From Sphaerulina vaccinii (taxonomy: Eukaryota; Ascomycota; Dothideomycetes; Mycosphaerellales; Mycosphaerellaceae): a DNA stretch of 64,000 nucleotides. Below, in pieces: positions 33,306 to 44,475 of this stretch. A program made the position numbers and the translations under genes. A model generated the notes under the pieces. The model had not been told where the DNA came from. It saw only the letters and a list, made by a program, of their open reading frames with translations, and did no database searches. The stretch covers positions 1,364,001-1,428,000 of the forward strand of contig JAKUDP010000012.1 in assembly GCA_022570795.1 (NCBI GenBank), in the 5' to 3' direction. The first letter of the stretch is position 1, and each line of letters begins with the position of its first letter.

Positions 33306-34964
33306 CTACCTCCGTTGCGCTAGATGCTCGGCCCCGCGTGGGAACTCTCCAGTCATTGCACTTCGCACATCGTGTTGTTGAGCTGCAGCTGTGTCTCTGA
33401 AATCGAGCATGATGCTAGCCAGCTCTCTGACTACACCGGTGGCTGACTTTCGCGTGTTGATCAAGGGGTCGAGCATGCTTTGAACCAGTGCGACGACTCT
33501 ACTCAGGAACCCTTGGTCTTTAGGTACATGCGCATACAGCTTGGACAAGCTTTGCATGTGCTCCAATAGTCGAGGCTTGAGGATGGGCGTGCCAGACGCA
33601 TCATTAGACCAGAAACGATGGTCGCTTCCCTGTTCATTACTGGTATGGCGCAGATGGTCCAGAGCGTGCACTCCATCCGAGCCTTGAGCGAGGAAAGTGA
33701 TCAATTCCAATAGAATGCAACCCATGGACCAGATGTCGTACTTCGCACTGGCCTTGGCAGTAAGATCAACGTTCTCAGGAGGAGCATATTCATCGGTACC
33801 TCCTCTGTTGGTCAACTTCATTGAAGATCCTCTTTGTTCTCTGAATACAGCTTGCCCAAAGTCGGCGATTTGCCATGTACCATCGTCGAAGATCAATATG
33901 TTCGCAGGTTTGAGGTCGAAGTGGTAGCCAATAAAACGCCCTGCAACAGGTAGATCAGCTCTGCCTTGTTTGTCCACTCTGTCTACCATATCACGTAGCG
34001 CCTCACAGATGCCTTCCATTTGCGACCATAGTCGATTGTTGCGCAGCGGTTCATTGCAGTAAAGTTCGCTTGTCCCGCTACGAAGGAAATGGTTGAGGTT
34101 CGTGTCGGCACATGGGAATACTATGTTGTACTTCTTCCCGTGTCGATATGCTTTCAGCATCTGTACAAAGTGGGGACTCGGGCCTAGAAGAGCTTTGATG
34201 TGTGTCAGGTTATCTTGTTCTTCCCAGAATGGTGCCTTTGTGTCGTCCTTCAGCTCTTTCCTGACGAACATCAAGGCTCCATCTCCCGCATCAGCCGGCG
34301 ATGATCTTTCACTGATAGTCGATGTTGTTTTACAATAGCCTTTCGGTACTTTGAAATCACGATAGCGTCCAGGGATTTCAAACTTATAGATGGTGCCAAA
34401 ATTACCCTCAGACACTACTTCGCCATCAGGCAGAGTTACGCCAACGTTCTGCTGATTCACGAAAGGCAATATCACCTCTTCGGGGTATTTTTGATACGTG
34501 CCATCAACTTCAGACACAAAGAAGCGATATTTCCAGTCTCCGAAGTTGTCCAGAATCCCGGACGCCAGATCTGGATGTTTGTTTGACAGGTTCGGCCAGC
34601 ACTTGTCCTTGAGATGCGTTCGCGTGAGTGTTGACAAAGACTCCAGTGATGACTCCTCGGTGTTCTGTAGGATGCCAACAATGAGAAGCGGGTGCTCAAT
34701 GTAGATCAGAAGCGCAAAGAGACTCCTTGCACGTTTCAAGATCTTCTCGACATAGTTCGTGTGGCTGGTCTTGAAGTATGTCCTGTCTCTATCGCACTTC
34801 GGGCAACCACAGTCTAAGATTTGTTGCACCTCGTCTCTTATGGAGAAGACTTCGTCGATCCTATCGGCCGCAAAGAAACAATCTCGAGGTTCCTCTTTAC
34901 CGGCGTTGCAGGCCAGTCTCATATTCCTGACCTTGGCTTTCGCGGCTTCGCAAGATGGTGACAT
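33306..34964 (-). CDS. protein kinase-fold protein with atypical HFD catalytic loop
   Basis: Single exon, 552 aa. The N-terminal 170 residues are helical and contain a CGCPKC knuckle near residue 52 that could bind zinc. The kinase domain starts near residue 185 with a loose Gly loop (SEGNFGTIYKF). MFVRKELKD supplies the likely ATP Lys. The catalytic loop reads YHFDLKPANILI, so the usual HRD Arg is Phe but the Asp, Lys and Asn remain. DFGQA follows, and APPE replaces APE with a GGTDEYAPPEN activation segment. The C-lobe is complete (DIWSMGCILLELITF). It should be able to catalyse phosphorylation but as a non-RD type. Many fungi have families of such kinases near variable genes; its pathway is unknown. 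Confidence 0.8.
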   Translation of the reverse strand: MSPSCEAAKAKVRNMRLACNAGKEEPRDCFFAADRIDEVFSIRDEVQQILDCGCPKCDRDRTYFKTSHTNYVEKILKRARSLFALLIYIEHPLLIVGILQNTEESSLESLSTLTRTHLKDKCWPNLSNKHPDLASGILDNFGDWKYRFFVSEVDGTYQKYPEEVILPFVNQQNVGVTLPDGEVVSEGNFGTIYKFEIPGRYRDFKVPKGYCKTTSTISERSSPADAGDGALMFVRKELKDDTKAPFWEEQDNLTHIKALLGPSPHFVQMLKAYRHGKKYNIVFPCADTNLNHFLRSGTSELYCNEPLRNNRLWSQMEGICEALRDMVDRVDKQGRADLPVAGRFIGYHFDLKPANILIFDDGTWQIADFGQAVFREQRGSSMKLTNRGGTDEYAPPENVDLTAKASAKYDIWSMGCILLELITFLAQGSDGVHALDHLRHTSNEQGSDHRFWSNDASGTPILKPRLLEHMQSLSKLYAHVPKDQGFLSRVVALVQSMLDPLINTRKSATGVVRELASIMLDFRDTAAAQQHDVRSAMTGEFPRGAEHLAQRR

Positions 34965-35846
34965 CGCATAAGTTTCGAAGACATCTGGGATCGTGCTCCA
35001 CGGGTGTCAGTCCACTTTGGTAAAGTGATCGTGCGGCTTATGCTGGCTAGTAGGTATTCAGCAATAGCCAGAATGGAGTCCTTACAGACCTGAAGGGCAG
35101 TTGCATGAACCCGAGAGATAAGGACAGCACCTCGCCACCGCCTCAACGACGCGTCCGCAGTACGCGAGAAGGCAGACACCAGCTGCCATCGCCTGTTTGG
35201 GCTCCTGTGGAGACGTGTGTGATACGCATCGTGCAGGAGGGCGTAAAACTTCGTGCCCGAAATCGTGTGTCTATGTGGGTGGCACAACAAAGTAGTGGTG
35301 GTGGGATGTACGCGACTTATCTCCGCGTCTCAGGCCCGCAGCCAGCCAGCTCGCCTCGATGTCGTACTACCTTCGGTTAGTAGATTCTATGGCCTCTTAT
35401 AAGGAGGCTGTGCCACCTTTCAAGTGATAGAATAGACCATGATAGTCCTATATCACTTATAAGACGAAGCCGATGTTACATGTTGGTTTTGTTCGTAAGG
35501 CAGGCGCGTTCGCAAAGTGAAGCTTGACGCGCCAAGCTTTAGCTTTCGCTTTCGCTTTGCAGGGTTGTTTGAGCGCCTTCCCTATTCCGGCGACTTGCGA
35601 TCAACGTTGCTGCGTACCGCTCTTCAACAATGGATTTCAGGTTATTGTCTTCTTTCTTGCGATGACTCCCGAATGCGGCGCTGGCGCCTCGAAACCTCAC
35701 ATTTCCTTTGTTCTGTCTTTCACCTCGACCTCTCCACCGATTTTCCCATACCACAACTGCACCATCTCACGCCGACCATACCGCGCCTTGACAACCACAC
35801 CTCAAGACACTAGCGCCCCCATTGGCTCTGCGCACTCTCACTCGCC
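34965..35846. other. divergent intergenic region
   Basis: About 880 bp between the kinase and the gene at 35847. Short frames only. The stretch before 35847 is pyrimidine-rich (CTTTCGCTTTCGCTTT and similar), as expected of a fungal promoter/leader. Confidence 0.4.
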
Positions 35847-37235
35847 ATGGCGTTTTTGAAGCGCCTCTCAGGCAGTCTCTGGGACTATGTCTCGCCTCGA
35901 AAAGCGGACAAGACTGCACTGCACACGCCTCAGACAAATCCACCCGAGACACCCATTACCAAGTCAATGAATGCTGAGACTGCCGATATTGTGAGACTTT
36001 CGAAGTCCATGAGCCCCAGTCAGAGGGTCAAGAACTGGAGCCTGATATCACCTAGTCGCAAGAGGCCGGCGAGCGGCAGCAGGAAGCGAGTGTATACACC
36101 AGAATCAGGCTCCGGCTCGACCTCTGCTGGACGTCTGTCGAAACAGCCAAGAATTGAGGTCGAGGACATGGACTACACCAGATCTCCAAGATCTCCAAGA
36201 CCAAGAGTTCGCCTAGACTCGCCAATGCACGATGCCTTTGACGATCGGAGCTCATTCCTAAGGACTCCTTCACGCAAGTCCAGAACTCGCTCACCATCTC
36301 CGTCGCTCGAGGATGTCATTAGGGATGACGAATCAGTAGCTTCGGTGGATTTGGATGTCGACGAGGATAGATTCAATGATACGCCACCAAAGAAGAGGGC
36401 CGTGATCATACCTGATGAACTTAAGGACAAGAACATCTCCGAAGAAGAGCTTAGAGCGCTAGGCTGGGACGATGACTACATCACGCTTATTCAGAGGATC
36501 GGCCTGCGTGGTCGGGAGCCAGTGTTGCCTGCGTACATGAAGTTTGAGTATCGTTTCATGCCGGATGGCTTGTTTGAGAGCGACGATGATGCTTTCATTG
36601 GGAGTATACGCAACAGACACTTCAAAGCAAGCAAAGCGCTTCAGAGACTCCTGGATCTGGGTGGCCACGTTCGCGACTGCAAATTCATTCATGGCGATGA
36701 GGCCAGAGCTGAGTTGGAAGTTCAGCGACACGTCAAGGATTACATCAAGTGGGCCGAAGAAGACGCTCATCTTGACAAGCACACTGCTATTCCCATTCTG
36801 GTACAGGTCTACGAGGAAGCTGGCACTCCTGGAGACGAGTTCAAATTACTCGCTGAGAAGAAATGTCGAGCTCTGGTCCAAAGGTGGAAGAAGGCGCTTG
36901 CAGTAACGAAGTCGGTGGAGTTTTCGCCTGTCTCACGCAACTCTGTCACCTCGGACGGCACGCTGCTCTCTTACGAGCTCCCGACGTTCTATGCCCTGGT
37001 TTCTTGTGACTCGATTGTTGCATTCATGGCATATCGTGTTGACACAGATGAGTGCACACCTATGGCATTCTTCAACTACAATGAGAAGGACTACGATGTG
37101 TGGAATTCGCTTGCGTTGGCAATCCTTGTTTGCCACGTGCGAAATGTGCAGCTGCGGATTGCAGAGGATACTGAAATCGGTCTGAAGCGACCTCATTCGG
37201 GCGAAAGCAATGATGAGATGGATGAGGATGCTTGA
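35847..37235 (+). CDS. probable nuclear protein, unknown function
   Basis: Single exon, 462 aa. The first 190 residues are Ser/Pro/Arg-rich with many SP and TP sites and basic clusters (SRKRPASGSRKR, PPKKRA), suggesting a nuclear, phospho-regulated tail. A folded region begins near residue 195 (ISEEELRALGWDDDYITLIQ) and continues to about 430, including MKFEYRFMPDGLF, RWKKALAVTKSVEF and a beta-rich end (FYALVSCDSIVAFMAYRVD). The C-terminus is acidic. It begins MAFLKRLSGSLWDYVSPRK, which could be an amphipathic helix. I do not recognise the family. Confidence 0.7.
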   Translation: MAFLKRLSGSLWDYVSPRKADKTALHTPQTNPPETPITKSMNAETADIVRLSKSMSPSQRVKNWSLISPSRKRPASGSRKRVYTPESGSGSTSAGRLSKQPRIEVEDMDYTRSPRSPRPRVRLDSPMHDAFDDRSSFLRTPSRKSRTRSPSPSLEDVIRDDESVASVDLDVDEDRFNDTPPKKRAVIIPDELKDKNISEEELRALGWDDDYITLIQRIGLRGREPVLPAYMKFEYRFMPDGLFESDDDAFIGSIRNRHFKASKALQRLLDLGGHVRDCKFIHGDEARAELEVQRHVKDYIKWAEEDAHLDKHTAIPILVQVYEEAGTPGDEFKLLAEKKCRALVQRWKKALAVTKSVEFSPVSRNSVTSDGTLLSYELPTFYALVSCDSIVAFMAYRVDTDECTPMAFFNYNEKDYDVWNSLALAILVCHVRNVQLRIAEDTEIGLKRPHSGESNDEMDEDA

Positions 37236-37464
37236 GCGTTCTATAGCATTTGATATGCTTGGAATGCCCAAGCAAGGAGGTGACAGAGCGACACGGAAGA
37301 GATGGAGAAGTCATTGCACATGTTTCATAGGATTGTTTAGGCGCTATGGGGGCCTTCTTTGAGATACCCGGCATCACTGAGATGATGGAACGAGATCGCT
37401 TACATCCATGGGAAGGACGCAGGGAACTGTATTGTATTGTACACTCCTCTCACTCCGCTCCAAT

Positions 37465-39355
37465 CTAGTACTTGTAAAACGTCACGCCTGTATATGCATG
37501 TGTCGCGCCCTCATACAGCTTCTCCTTCGCCCTTCCATCAACACTACATCTCCAGAGACGACCGCTCATATCACCCACATACAAACACTTCTTCTCGCGA
37601 TCGAGACATAGTCCAATACCTTCACCAAGACCCTGCGCAATGATCTGTCGGCCCAGCTTACCTTCTGCCTCAGGTGCACTGCCAATGATCTGCTTCTTAT
37701 TCAACGTGTTTCCGAACGGAATCTCTCCACGATCAGTCCAGTACAGAACTCCCTCCTCGTCGTCCATCTCCAGATCAATGCATTCTGGCAGATCTTTCAT
37801 GACCACTTCAACATCGTCTCGGTTGTCTGCAGTAGCACCCGATGGCATCTCCAGATTCGCAGAAAAGATCCTTCCTTCATTTGCCTTAGACTGCCCTTTC
37901 TGTGTCCAAAAGAATTTGCCCAACTTCTTCGACACTGTAATACCCACAGGCCAGTTCTTTCCATCTTTCATCTTCTCGGGCTCGTTTTCCCAATCTCCAG
38001 TTCTGTAAAGAGTTTCCAATTCGCTACCATCAAGATTACATCTCATAACTCTCAAACCCTCCCGATCACAGACATAGATCTTGTTACTTTCTTGATCAAT
38101 GACCATTTGCTTTGGCGTGTGAATCTGTCCTGGCTTCAACACATATTGTACGTCTGAACCGTCGAGGTTTGCGGATTGGATGCTGCCGCCATTGCCTTTT
38201 ACTGTGCCCATGTTTGTCCAGTACATCCTCTTAGTGGATGTGGAGACGTAGATTCCATCTGGTAAGGCGAGCTTGCCTACTAGTTCGATTGGCCGGGCGT
38301 TTCGATCTTCGACGTTGAAAGAGAGGACTTGGCCGGAGGTCATTATGTCGGCTTGGGATTTTCCTCGAAGGGGTTCAGCGAGTCCGACGTTTAGGAGTAG
38401 GATTTTGGTTTGTTCTCCTGGGGATTTCCGTGGGTAGAGACCTCCTTTGTCGCTTTTGTTGCCGAGCTTTCCTGATGATATGTAGTTGTCCTTGAGCCAG
38501 TCGAGGTGGTAGGTTGGTAGTTTGCGGTCGTCAATATAGTGCTGTTCGATGTGTTCGACTGTGTCTAGGCCGACTGAGTCCATCATTGTGCAGGGACCTA
38601 ATGGGCTGCCGTATTGTTCTCGCCACATTGAGTCGATGGTTTCGGGGGTTGCTACGCCTTCGGCGAGGACTGAGAGGACTTCTCGCTTGATTGCAGCCCA
38701 GATGCGGTTGAAGATGAAGCCGGTAGATTCTTTCAAGGCGACGATTGGGTGGAGGCCGGCTTCTTTGAAGCGGTCTTCGAGGAAGGAAAATGATTCAGAA
38801 GTTGTATGTCCGCAAGTCATGAGTTCGACGATGACGGCCTGCATACTGTCAGCAAAATGATCGATCATGACAGCGACGGAGTGATCATACCTCTGGCGGC
38901 ATCATAAAATGAGCATTAAACACCCTCTTCTTCGTCTCATCCTTGAGCTTCCCCACCATCTCACCACTCTTATACGAACTGCTGTTCGTAGCAAGCAGAC
39001 AATCCTCAGGTGCATGCTTCTCCAGATCCGCAAAAGTGTCTTCTTTCAACTTGAGTACTTCTGGAACTGCTTCGATGACCATCCAGCAGTCTTTCACTGC
39101 TTCAGCCAGATCCTCAACAGCTTCGCAAGTGCCAGGTTCTCGCTGGCTCAAAGCAGTAAAAGCTGAAATGTTGGTCTTGATGTATACTGCTCCATCGTCT
39201 CGAGCTTTTCGGGAAGGATCGCGAATGCGAACGTGGTGGCCTGCTGCTACGAAACAGGCTCCGATGCGTCGACCTAGGACTCCGCCTCCTAAGACACAGA
39301 CTGGACGTAATTGCCAGTTCTTGGGCGGTTGCCACGATTGAGTTTCTGTCGACAT
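37465..39355 (-). CDS. 3-hydroxyacyl-CoA dehydrogenase fused to a beta-propeller
   Basis: Exons 39355-38891 and 38838-37465 (52-nt intron, GCTGACA branch); 612 aa. Residues about 15-310 are an NAD-dependent 3-hydroxyacyl-CoA dehydrogenase. GGGVLGRRIG near 23 is the nucleotide motif, NAHFMMPPE near 147 holds the catalytic His (HxxxPP pattern of the lambda-crystallin/carnitine dehydrogenase branch), and the C-terminal helical domain includes STGFIFNRIWAAIKRE. Residues about 330-612 form repeated beta-propeller blades with YWTD-like motifs (MYWTNMG, IYVCDREG, FFWTQKG, LYWTDRGEI, LYVGDMSG). The propeller could recognise or process a lactone- or sugar-type substrate; that is inference. No targeting signal is obvious. 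Confidence 0.86.
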
Positions 39356-40230
39356 TGTGCTTGTGTGACGTTGTCGACTGGATATGGGTAGAAAGATGAT
39401 GTTGTGCTGAAAGTTGTGATTGTATCTATTGAGCTTGGCTTGAGGTCAACATAGCTTGATATGTAGGCGTGTACACGAGTGTGACCATAGCCAATGGCTC
39501 CGGCCATGTCATCTTCGAACTTCGTCATACTCGATCGAATTGACTTTACCATGCGTTGAGAGCTCTCTTGCGACTCCGGTTCGACTTGTAACGTGGCCGT
39601 GATCTTCCGGTTTGCACGCCGACAGTCCGATGCTGTATTTGTGTATGGCTATGGCGGCACAGCACGAACCAGGTCGACGGTGACGCCGTTGAATCAAGCA
39701 ATAGCTTAAGGCCGTACAGCATATGTTGTGTGTTTGCGGAAGTTCTAGGCGGTGGATCTGCAGAAAGAGTTTCATATGAAGATTCCGGGATGACGCCAGC
39801 TCGCATTGGTAGTCAGCAAAAACTTCTTGCTGCACACTAACCAAGCCAACCTCATGTACTGTAATGTGCTTACCACTAACTGAGCACATTGGTCATGCAT
39901 ACCATGAGGCATTGTCGGCCGAGTTTGCACGAAAACAGTAAGTTCTCCAGATAGAATTCTGCGTGATTTGTGTTGTGGTCATGGCAGCTCCACTCCAAAC
40001 TGACCACGAGCGATATGCCTTTCAAGCTCTGTGACTATTGACTCTTGCGACGTGATGTATAGTTCGCGATCAAGGTGGCGTGATGGTCGAAAATCTTCGG
40101 GGAGAAGCGCTTTATGTGAGTGTGTCGAAGCGTACAGTTCAATGCGATGTTGAAACATGACAAATTTTGTACAGTGCCTCAGATACTGGTATTGCATACA
40201 TCGAAACTCTTCTTGAAAAGTGTATCATAA
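39356..40230. other. intergenic stretch, no gene seen
   Basis: About 870 bp between two minus-strand genes. Overlapping short frames only; I could not build a spliced gene here. It should include the promoter of the gene starting at 39355. Confidence 0.4.
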
Positions 40231-41748
40231 TCAGAAGCAGAATATCTGATCTTCTCTCTTGCTCACAGCGCCTGGACCTTCGAATCCAAGCTTGACGAGA
40301 TTGTCCTTAGTAGCATTGACCATTCCAGGTGGTCCGCATAGCAGAACTTTCGAGTCCGGTGAAGGCTTTGGCATGTGTTCCGCCAGCAGTTCTTCTGTAA
40401 CATGACCCTTCCCTCCTTTCCAGCTATCGTCTGGCTTGTCTAAAGTATAGACAACATTGAACTTGTCGCCTGCGTTCTTGGCATAGCGATCGAGCTGTTC
40501 TTTCATCATGATGTCTGCTTCGGAGCGATTGCCATAGACGAGTGTCACTTTTGTGTCGTCCGTGGGGTCTTCGCAGATTGCACGAATGATTTGGAAGAGA
40601 GGAGTGATGCCAGTACCACCGCCAACCATGCCGATGTGTTTTGACATGCCCTTTCGATATCGCATTGCTCCCTTCGGACCTCTGATATCTGCCGCGTCGC
40701 CGATTTCCAGGTTCTTCAGGTAATTCCCCAGTTGGCCATCTGGGTAGACGCGGATAAGCAGTTCTAGTCTGCCAAGATCACGATTGGAAGAGATTGGTGT
40801 ATAGCTGCGCGTAACAGTGTGATCGCCAACTGTACCCTTGATCGCAATATGTTGTCCAATCGGCAGGCCAAGGATCGACCACTCGTTAGGCAAGTCGAAG
40901 GTGAAACGCCAGATTCCTTCCGAGACCTCTTTCTTCGATCTCAGATTGTACTTGCGATACTCGTGAGCAGTAAGCACGCCCTTCGGATTGAAGTCGACAG
41001 GCTTGGCGGCGCTCTTCTGGTGGGCAGGATATGAGCTGAAGTCTTTGCCGAAACTTGTAGCTGATGAGAGGTAGCGTGCTCCCACTCCGCCGATCACAGT
41101 GAATGCAGCGCTGGCAGCGAGGAAGCCTTGGGTAAAGCTGCCAGCTCCAGGCGTGTGTATCGATGGCAGCGAGCCGAAGTTGTTGACTGCCCACGCAAGA
41201 CCTGCGGCTGCCACAGTGGCTGCTGCCAGTTCTGTGCGAGGATTGATAAGGCTGCTCGATGCGGATTTCGGTTGAGGACTGGTATGCTTTTCGACAATTT
41301 CCGAAGCAGGTGGATGGCTTGGACCGGTAGATCCTGTCTCTTCTTCCGGAGCACCCTCTAGCCCGCCAATCTCGAGACCTTGCAAGACTTCTCTCGCATC
41401 CTCAGAATGACCAACATCCTCGTAGGCCGCTGTAGAATCAGTGCCAGCAACTTCAAGTATTGCTTCTTTGCCTCCTGGGTGGTCCCTCAGATATTCAGAA
41501 ACATCGTATACTGTTCATGATTAGCTCATGTGTGTTGCACAGTGGTCATGTTTCTTACCTTTTCCATGAATCGCAATCCAGCAGTCCGTCTTCGTATTGT
41601 GTTTCGCAACTTCTTCCTTCTTATATGTCTTGGCTTCTGCCTTGTCGTTCTTCCACTTTGCCTTCAGCTCCTTACGGTCTGGAGAAGGGCCATCGAGCTT
41701 GCCTGGAGATCCTCCAGATAGCTCTGTGGACGCTTGGTTGGAAGTCAT
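40231..41748 (-). CDS. cytochrome b5 - cytochrome b5 reductase fusion
   Basis: Exons 41748-41559 and 41510-40231 (48-nt intron, GCTAAT branch); 489 aa. Residues about 40-115 are a cytochrome b5 domain with DHPGG and, later, GHSED, the two heme-ligand His. A hydrophobic Ala-rich segment follows (TELAAATVAAAGLAWAV and FLAASAAFTVIGGVG), which may anchor it in a membrane. Residues about 240-489 are the reductase: RSYTPIS binds FAD, GGGTGITP and CGPPGM bind NAD(P)H, and the protein ends EDQIFCF. It would pass electrons from NAD(P)H through FAD to its own heme, feeding desaturases, hydroxylases or P450s. The P450 gene next door is a possible but unproven partner. Confidence 0.9.
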
Positions 41749-42585
41749 TATGTTGTTTAGTGTGCTGTATAGATGCGAGCTCGATAAGTCGAAGTCGTAT
41801 AGAACGCACGTGAAGGCGAGGTGTAGCGATATGAGTCCTATATCTTAGTGCACTGGTAAGTCAGCGAGCCCTCGGCTTGTGAGAGCATTCTGCACATGTT
41901 GCGTTCAAGCTGCTCAACATCATCAACCACTCAATCTTCATCAATTGACCGCCACCACGTGGAGGTGACGTCGATTCATGCACCTCAAGCATACTAAGAA
42001 CTTGTTTAAGCTTCAAAGCTGTGAAGAATCAGAACCGACTCCGTGGTCTCGAGCAATGGTATGCCGTGTGATTTGCTCATCCCGATTACGCCCGTCGCAA
42101 CCTGTCATGTCGCGACGTCTTACACATGCGTTGCCTTCGTCTTTTCACGGCATCGCAGCACATAGTCCGACATGTTGCGTGCCATCGGCGCGGTATTCTT
42201 GGACGATGCCGTTTGGTACGCGCGAAAGAAATGGTGTAGTCGAAAAGTCAAGCTCGATCTAAACCTCATTCACTCAAAATCCCTGCTAGCTGCCGTTCTT
42301 CCGGCAGATGCTTGGCATTTGCTTTCTTGTAGCTGCTGTGTTCGTGGAAGGTTTAACCTAAACACGATTTTTAATGGCACTGGTGCAGCTCTCACGGAGC
42401 ACGACCAACTCAGGTAGCTCGAGAGGTCGGTTGAGAAGCACATTTGCTGCGACCACCGCGGATCCCAAGATGACATCAGCAGCTTGTGATGGACGTCCTT
42501 TTATATCCTCTATATTGCATATACCAGAACAAGCCCAGAGAGGCTCTAGTATCCACGAGACAATTGACTCTCTTCACAGCCCATC
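41749..42585. other. divergent region between the b5-reductase fusion and the P450
   Basis: About 840 bp between two head-to-head redox genes. No exon is supported. A shared promoter region is possible. Confidence 0.4.
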
Positions 42586-44301
42586 ATGACTACTAAGAAG
42601 AGCTTCTACTTTGAAGGCAACAAAAGCCTGAGCCTTGACGTTGACCTCGAAAACATCAACGAACTTGCTGGATTGAAGCAGGTTATCGGCTCCAGCTTTG
42701 CTGTTGTAAAGCCAGAGGGTAAGCAGCACTAACATCTGGTTATATGTACTAGCTAACCGACCCCTATAGGCCTATCCTTCTACTTCGAAGATGCTCCCTT
42801 AGACGACATATCAGAAGTCAAGAACGCAAGCGGTTCGATTGCCATCAAGGTAGATGGACATCCACTACGCAGCGTACCAGGCCCTCCAGGACTTCCTCTG
42901 GTCGGCAACTACTTCGAGGTCTTCCCAGACCATCTTGGCAACAATCAACGCCTCTTCGAGAAGTATGGACCAATCTTCTCGACCAGCAACATGGGCAAAG
43001 TCGTGTGCCAGACCAATGATCCAGAGCTAGCCAACATCTGCTTTGCCGAAAGCGAGTTCTTTTCCAAGGAGATTACCCCTGACCACCCACTGTACCCCAT
43101 CAAGCAACAAAAGGCAGGTGTCTTCCTTGCTGATACTTCAGAGCCATCTTGGAAAGTAGCGCACAAGTTCCTCCCACCAGCTCTCGGACCTAAAGCTGTA
43201 CGCCACTACGCCCCAGAGATGAATAAGTGCGCAGATGTAGCCTTCCCAGTCTTCGATGAGCTAGAGTCCAGCAACGAAGCCTGGAACGTATACCAATTCA
43301 TGCTCAAACTTTCGTCTGGAGCCATTGGCAAGATCATGCTCGGACAAGACTTCGAACACTTCTCATCAGTCGATGCACCTCTCCATAAAATGGTCCTTGC
43401 CATGGCCGAAGTCCTATCCATCAACAAGAAGATTGCTTCTCGAGGTGATTGGTATTCCTACTTACCCTTCGGCGACCCAGCACGTCTCAAGAACCTTCAG
43501 AAATACATGGCAGAATTCATCGAGGAGAGTATCAAGAACGCCAAACATGGCGGAACTGAAGACTTGCCTCTCCAAGATGCTGCCTTAAACGCCTCCAACG
43601 TAATCGACTACCTCGTCCGCGCCACAGATTCCGAAGGTCACCAACTCCCAAAAGAAAATCTCATGCCAGCAATGACAGTAGCGTGCGGAGCCGGCTTCAC
43701 CACAACCTCCTCCCTCCTATCCTGGTGTATTTACGGCCTAGTAACCTACCCCGGAATCCAAGCACGTTTGCTACAAGAACTCATCAACAACGACATCACC
43801 GACGAATCTTCAATCACAGCCGACCAAATCGACGAATTACCAGTTTTGGCAAAATTCATCAAGGAAATGCAACGTCGCCATAACCCCTCTTACCAACCTG
43901 GACGAACAGCTCAACAAGATCTCATCCTTCCAGGAGGCTACCAAATGAAAAAAGGCACAGTCGTGATTTGCGCTATACATCATATTCACAATAATCCGAA
44001 AGTCTGGGATAATCCAGATAAATTCGATATTGATCGCTGGGATAATGATCCTGTCAAGGGCTTACCGAAAGCTGCTTATGCTCCTTTTGCTGCAGGAGGG
44101 AGAATGTGTGTGGGATTCAATTTCGCGTTGTTGGAAGTTAAGATCTTCATGTGCAAGCTTGTGTATAGGTATCACTGGGAAAAGGAGGGAGATATCGAGA
44201 CGGATTATGATCCCTTCTTCCAGCTCATCAGACCTGTCAATCTGTATGTTAAGACGAGTAGGAGAACGACGTATCCGACGAAGAGTGGGCAGGAGGTATA
44301 G
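42586..44301 (+). CDS. cytochrome P450 with an unusual N-terminal extension
   Basis: Exons 42586-42718 and 42770-44301 (51-nt intron, GCTAACC branch); 554 aa. There is no N-terminal membrane anchor. Residues about 1-80 instead form a polar module in which SFYFE occurs twice (residues 6-10 and about 47-51), before the Pro-rich hinge SVPGPPGLPLVGNYF. The P450 core has the I-helix CGAGFTTTS, the K-helix EMQR (ExxR form) and the heme-binding FAAGGRMCVG with Cys about 491. The enzyme is probably soluble or only peripherally bound. Its substrate cannot be inferred. A cytochrome b5-reductase fusion lies divergently upstream. Confidence 0.86.
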
Positions 44302-44475
44302 AAGCGGTTGATGTTTCTCTGAGATGGTAGTCCTGGGTTGCAGCATCAGGGCTTTCTATTCAGCGGCCTAGCCACCTTCAGTTTTTAGAGCGATCAATAT
44401 GCCAAATAATGGCATTCTTTCTGTACAGATTCGCTTGAACGCATCCCACGACAACGTCTTCTGCATGCGGGTAGG

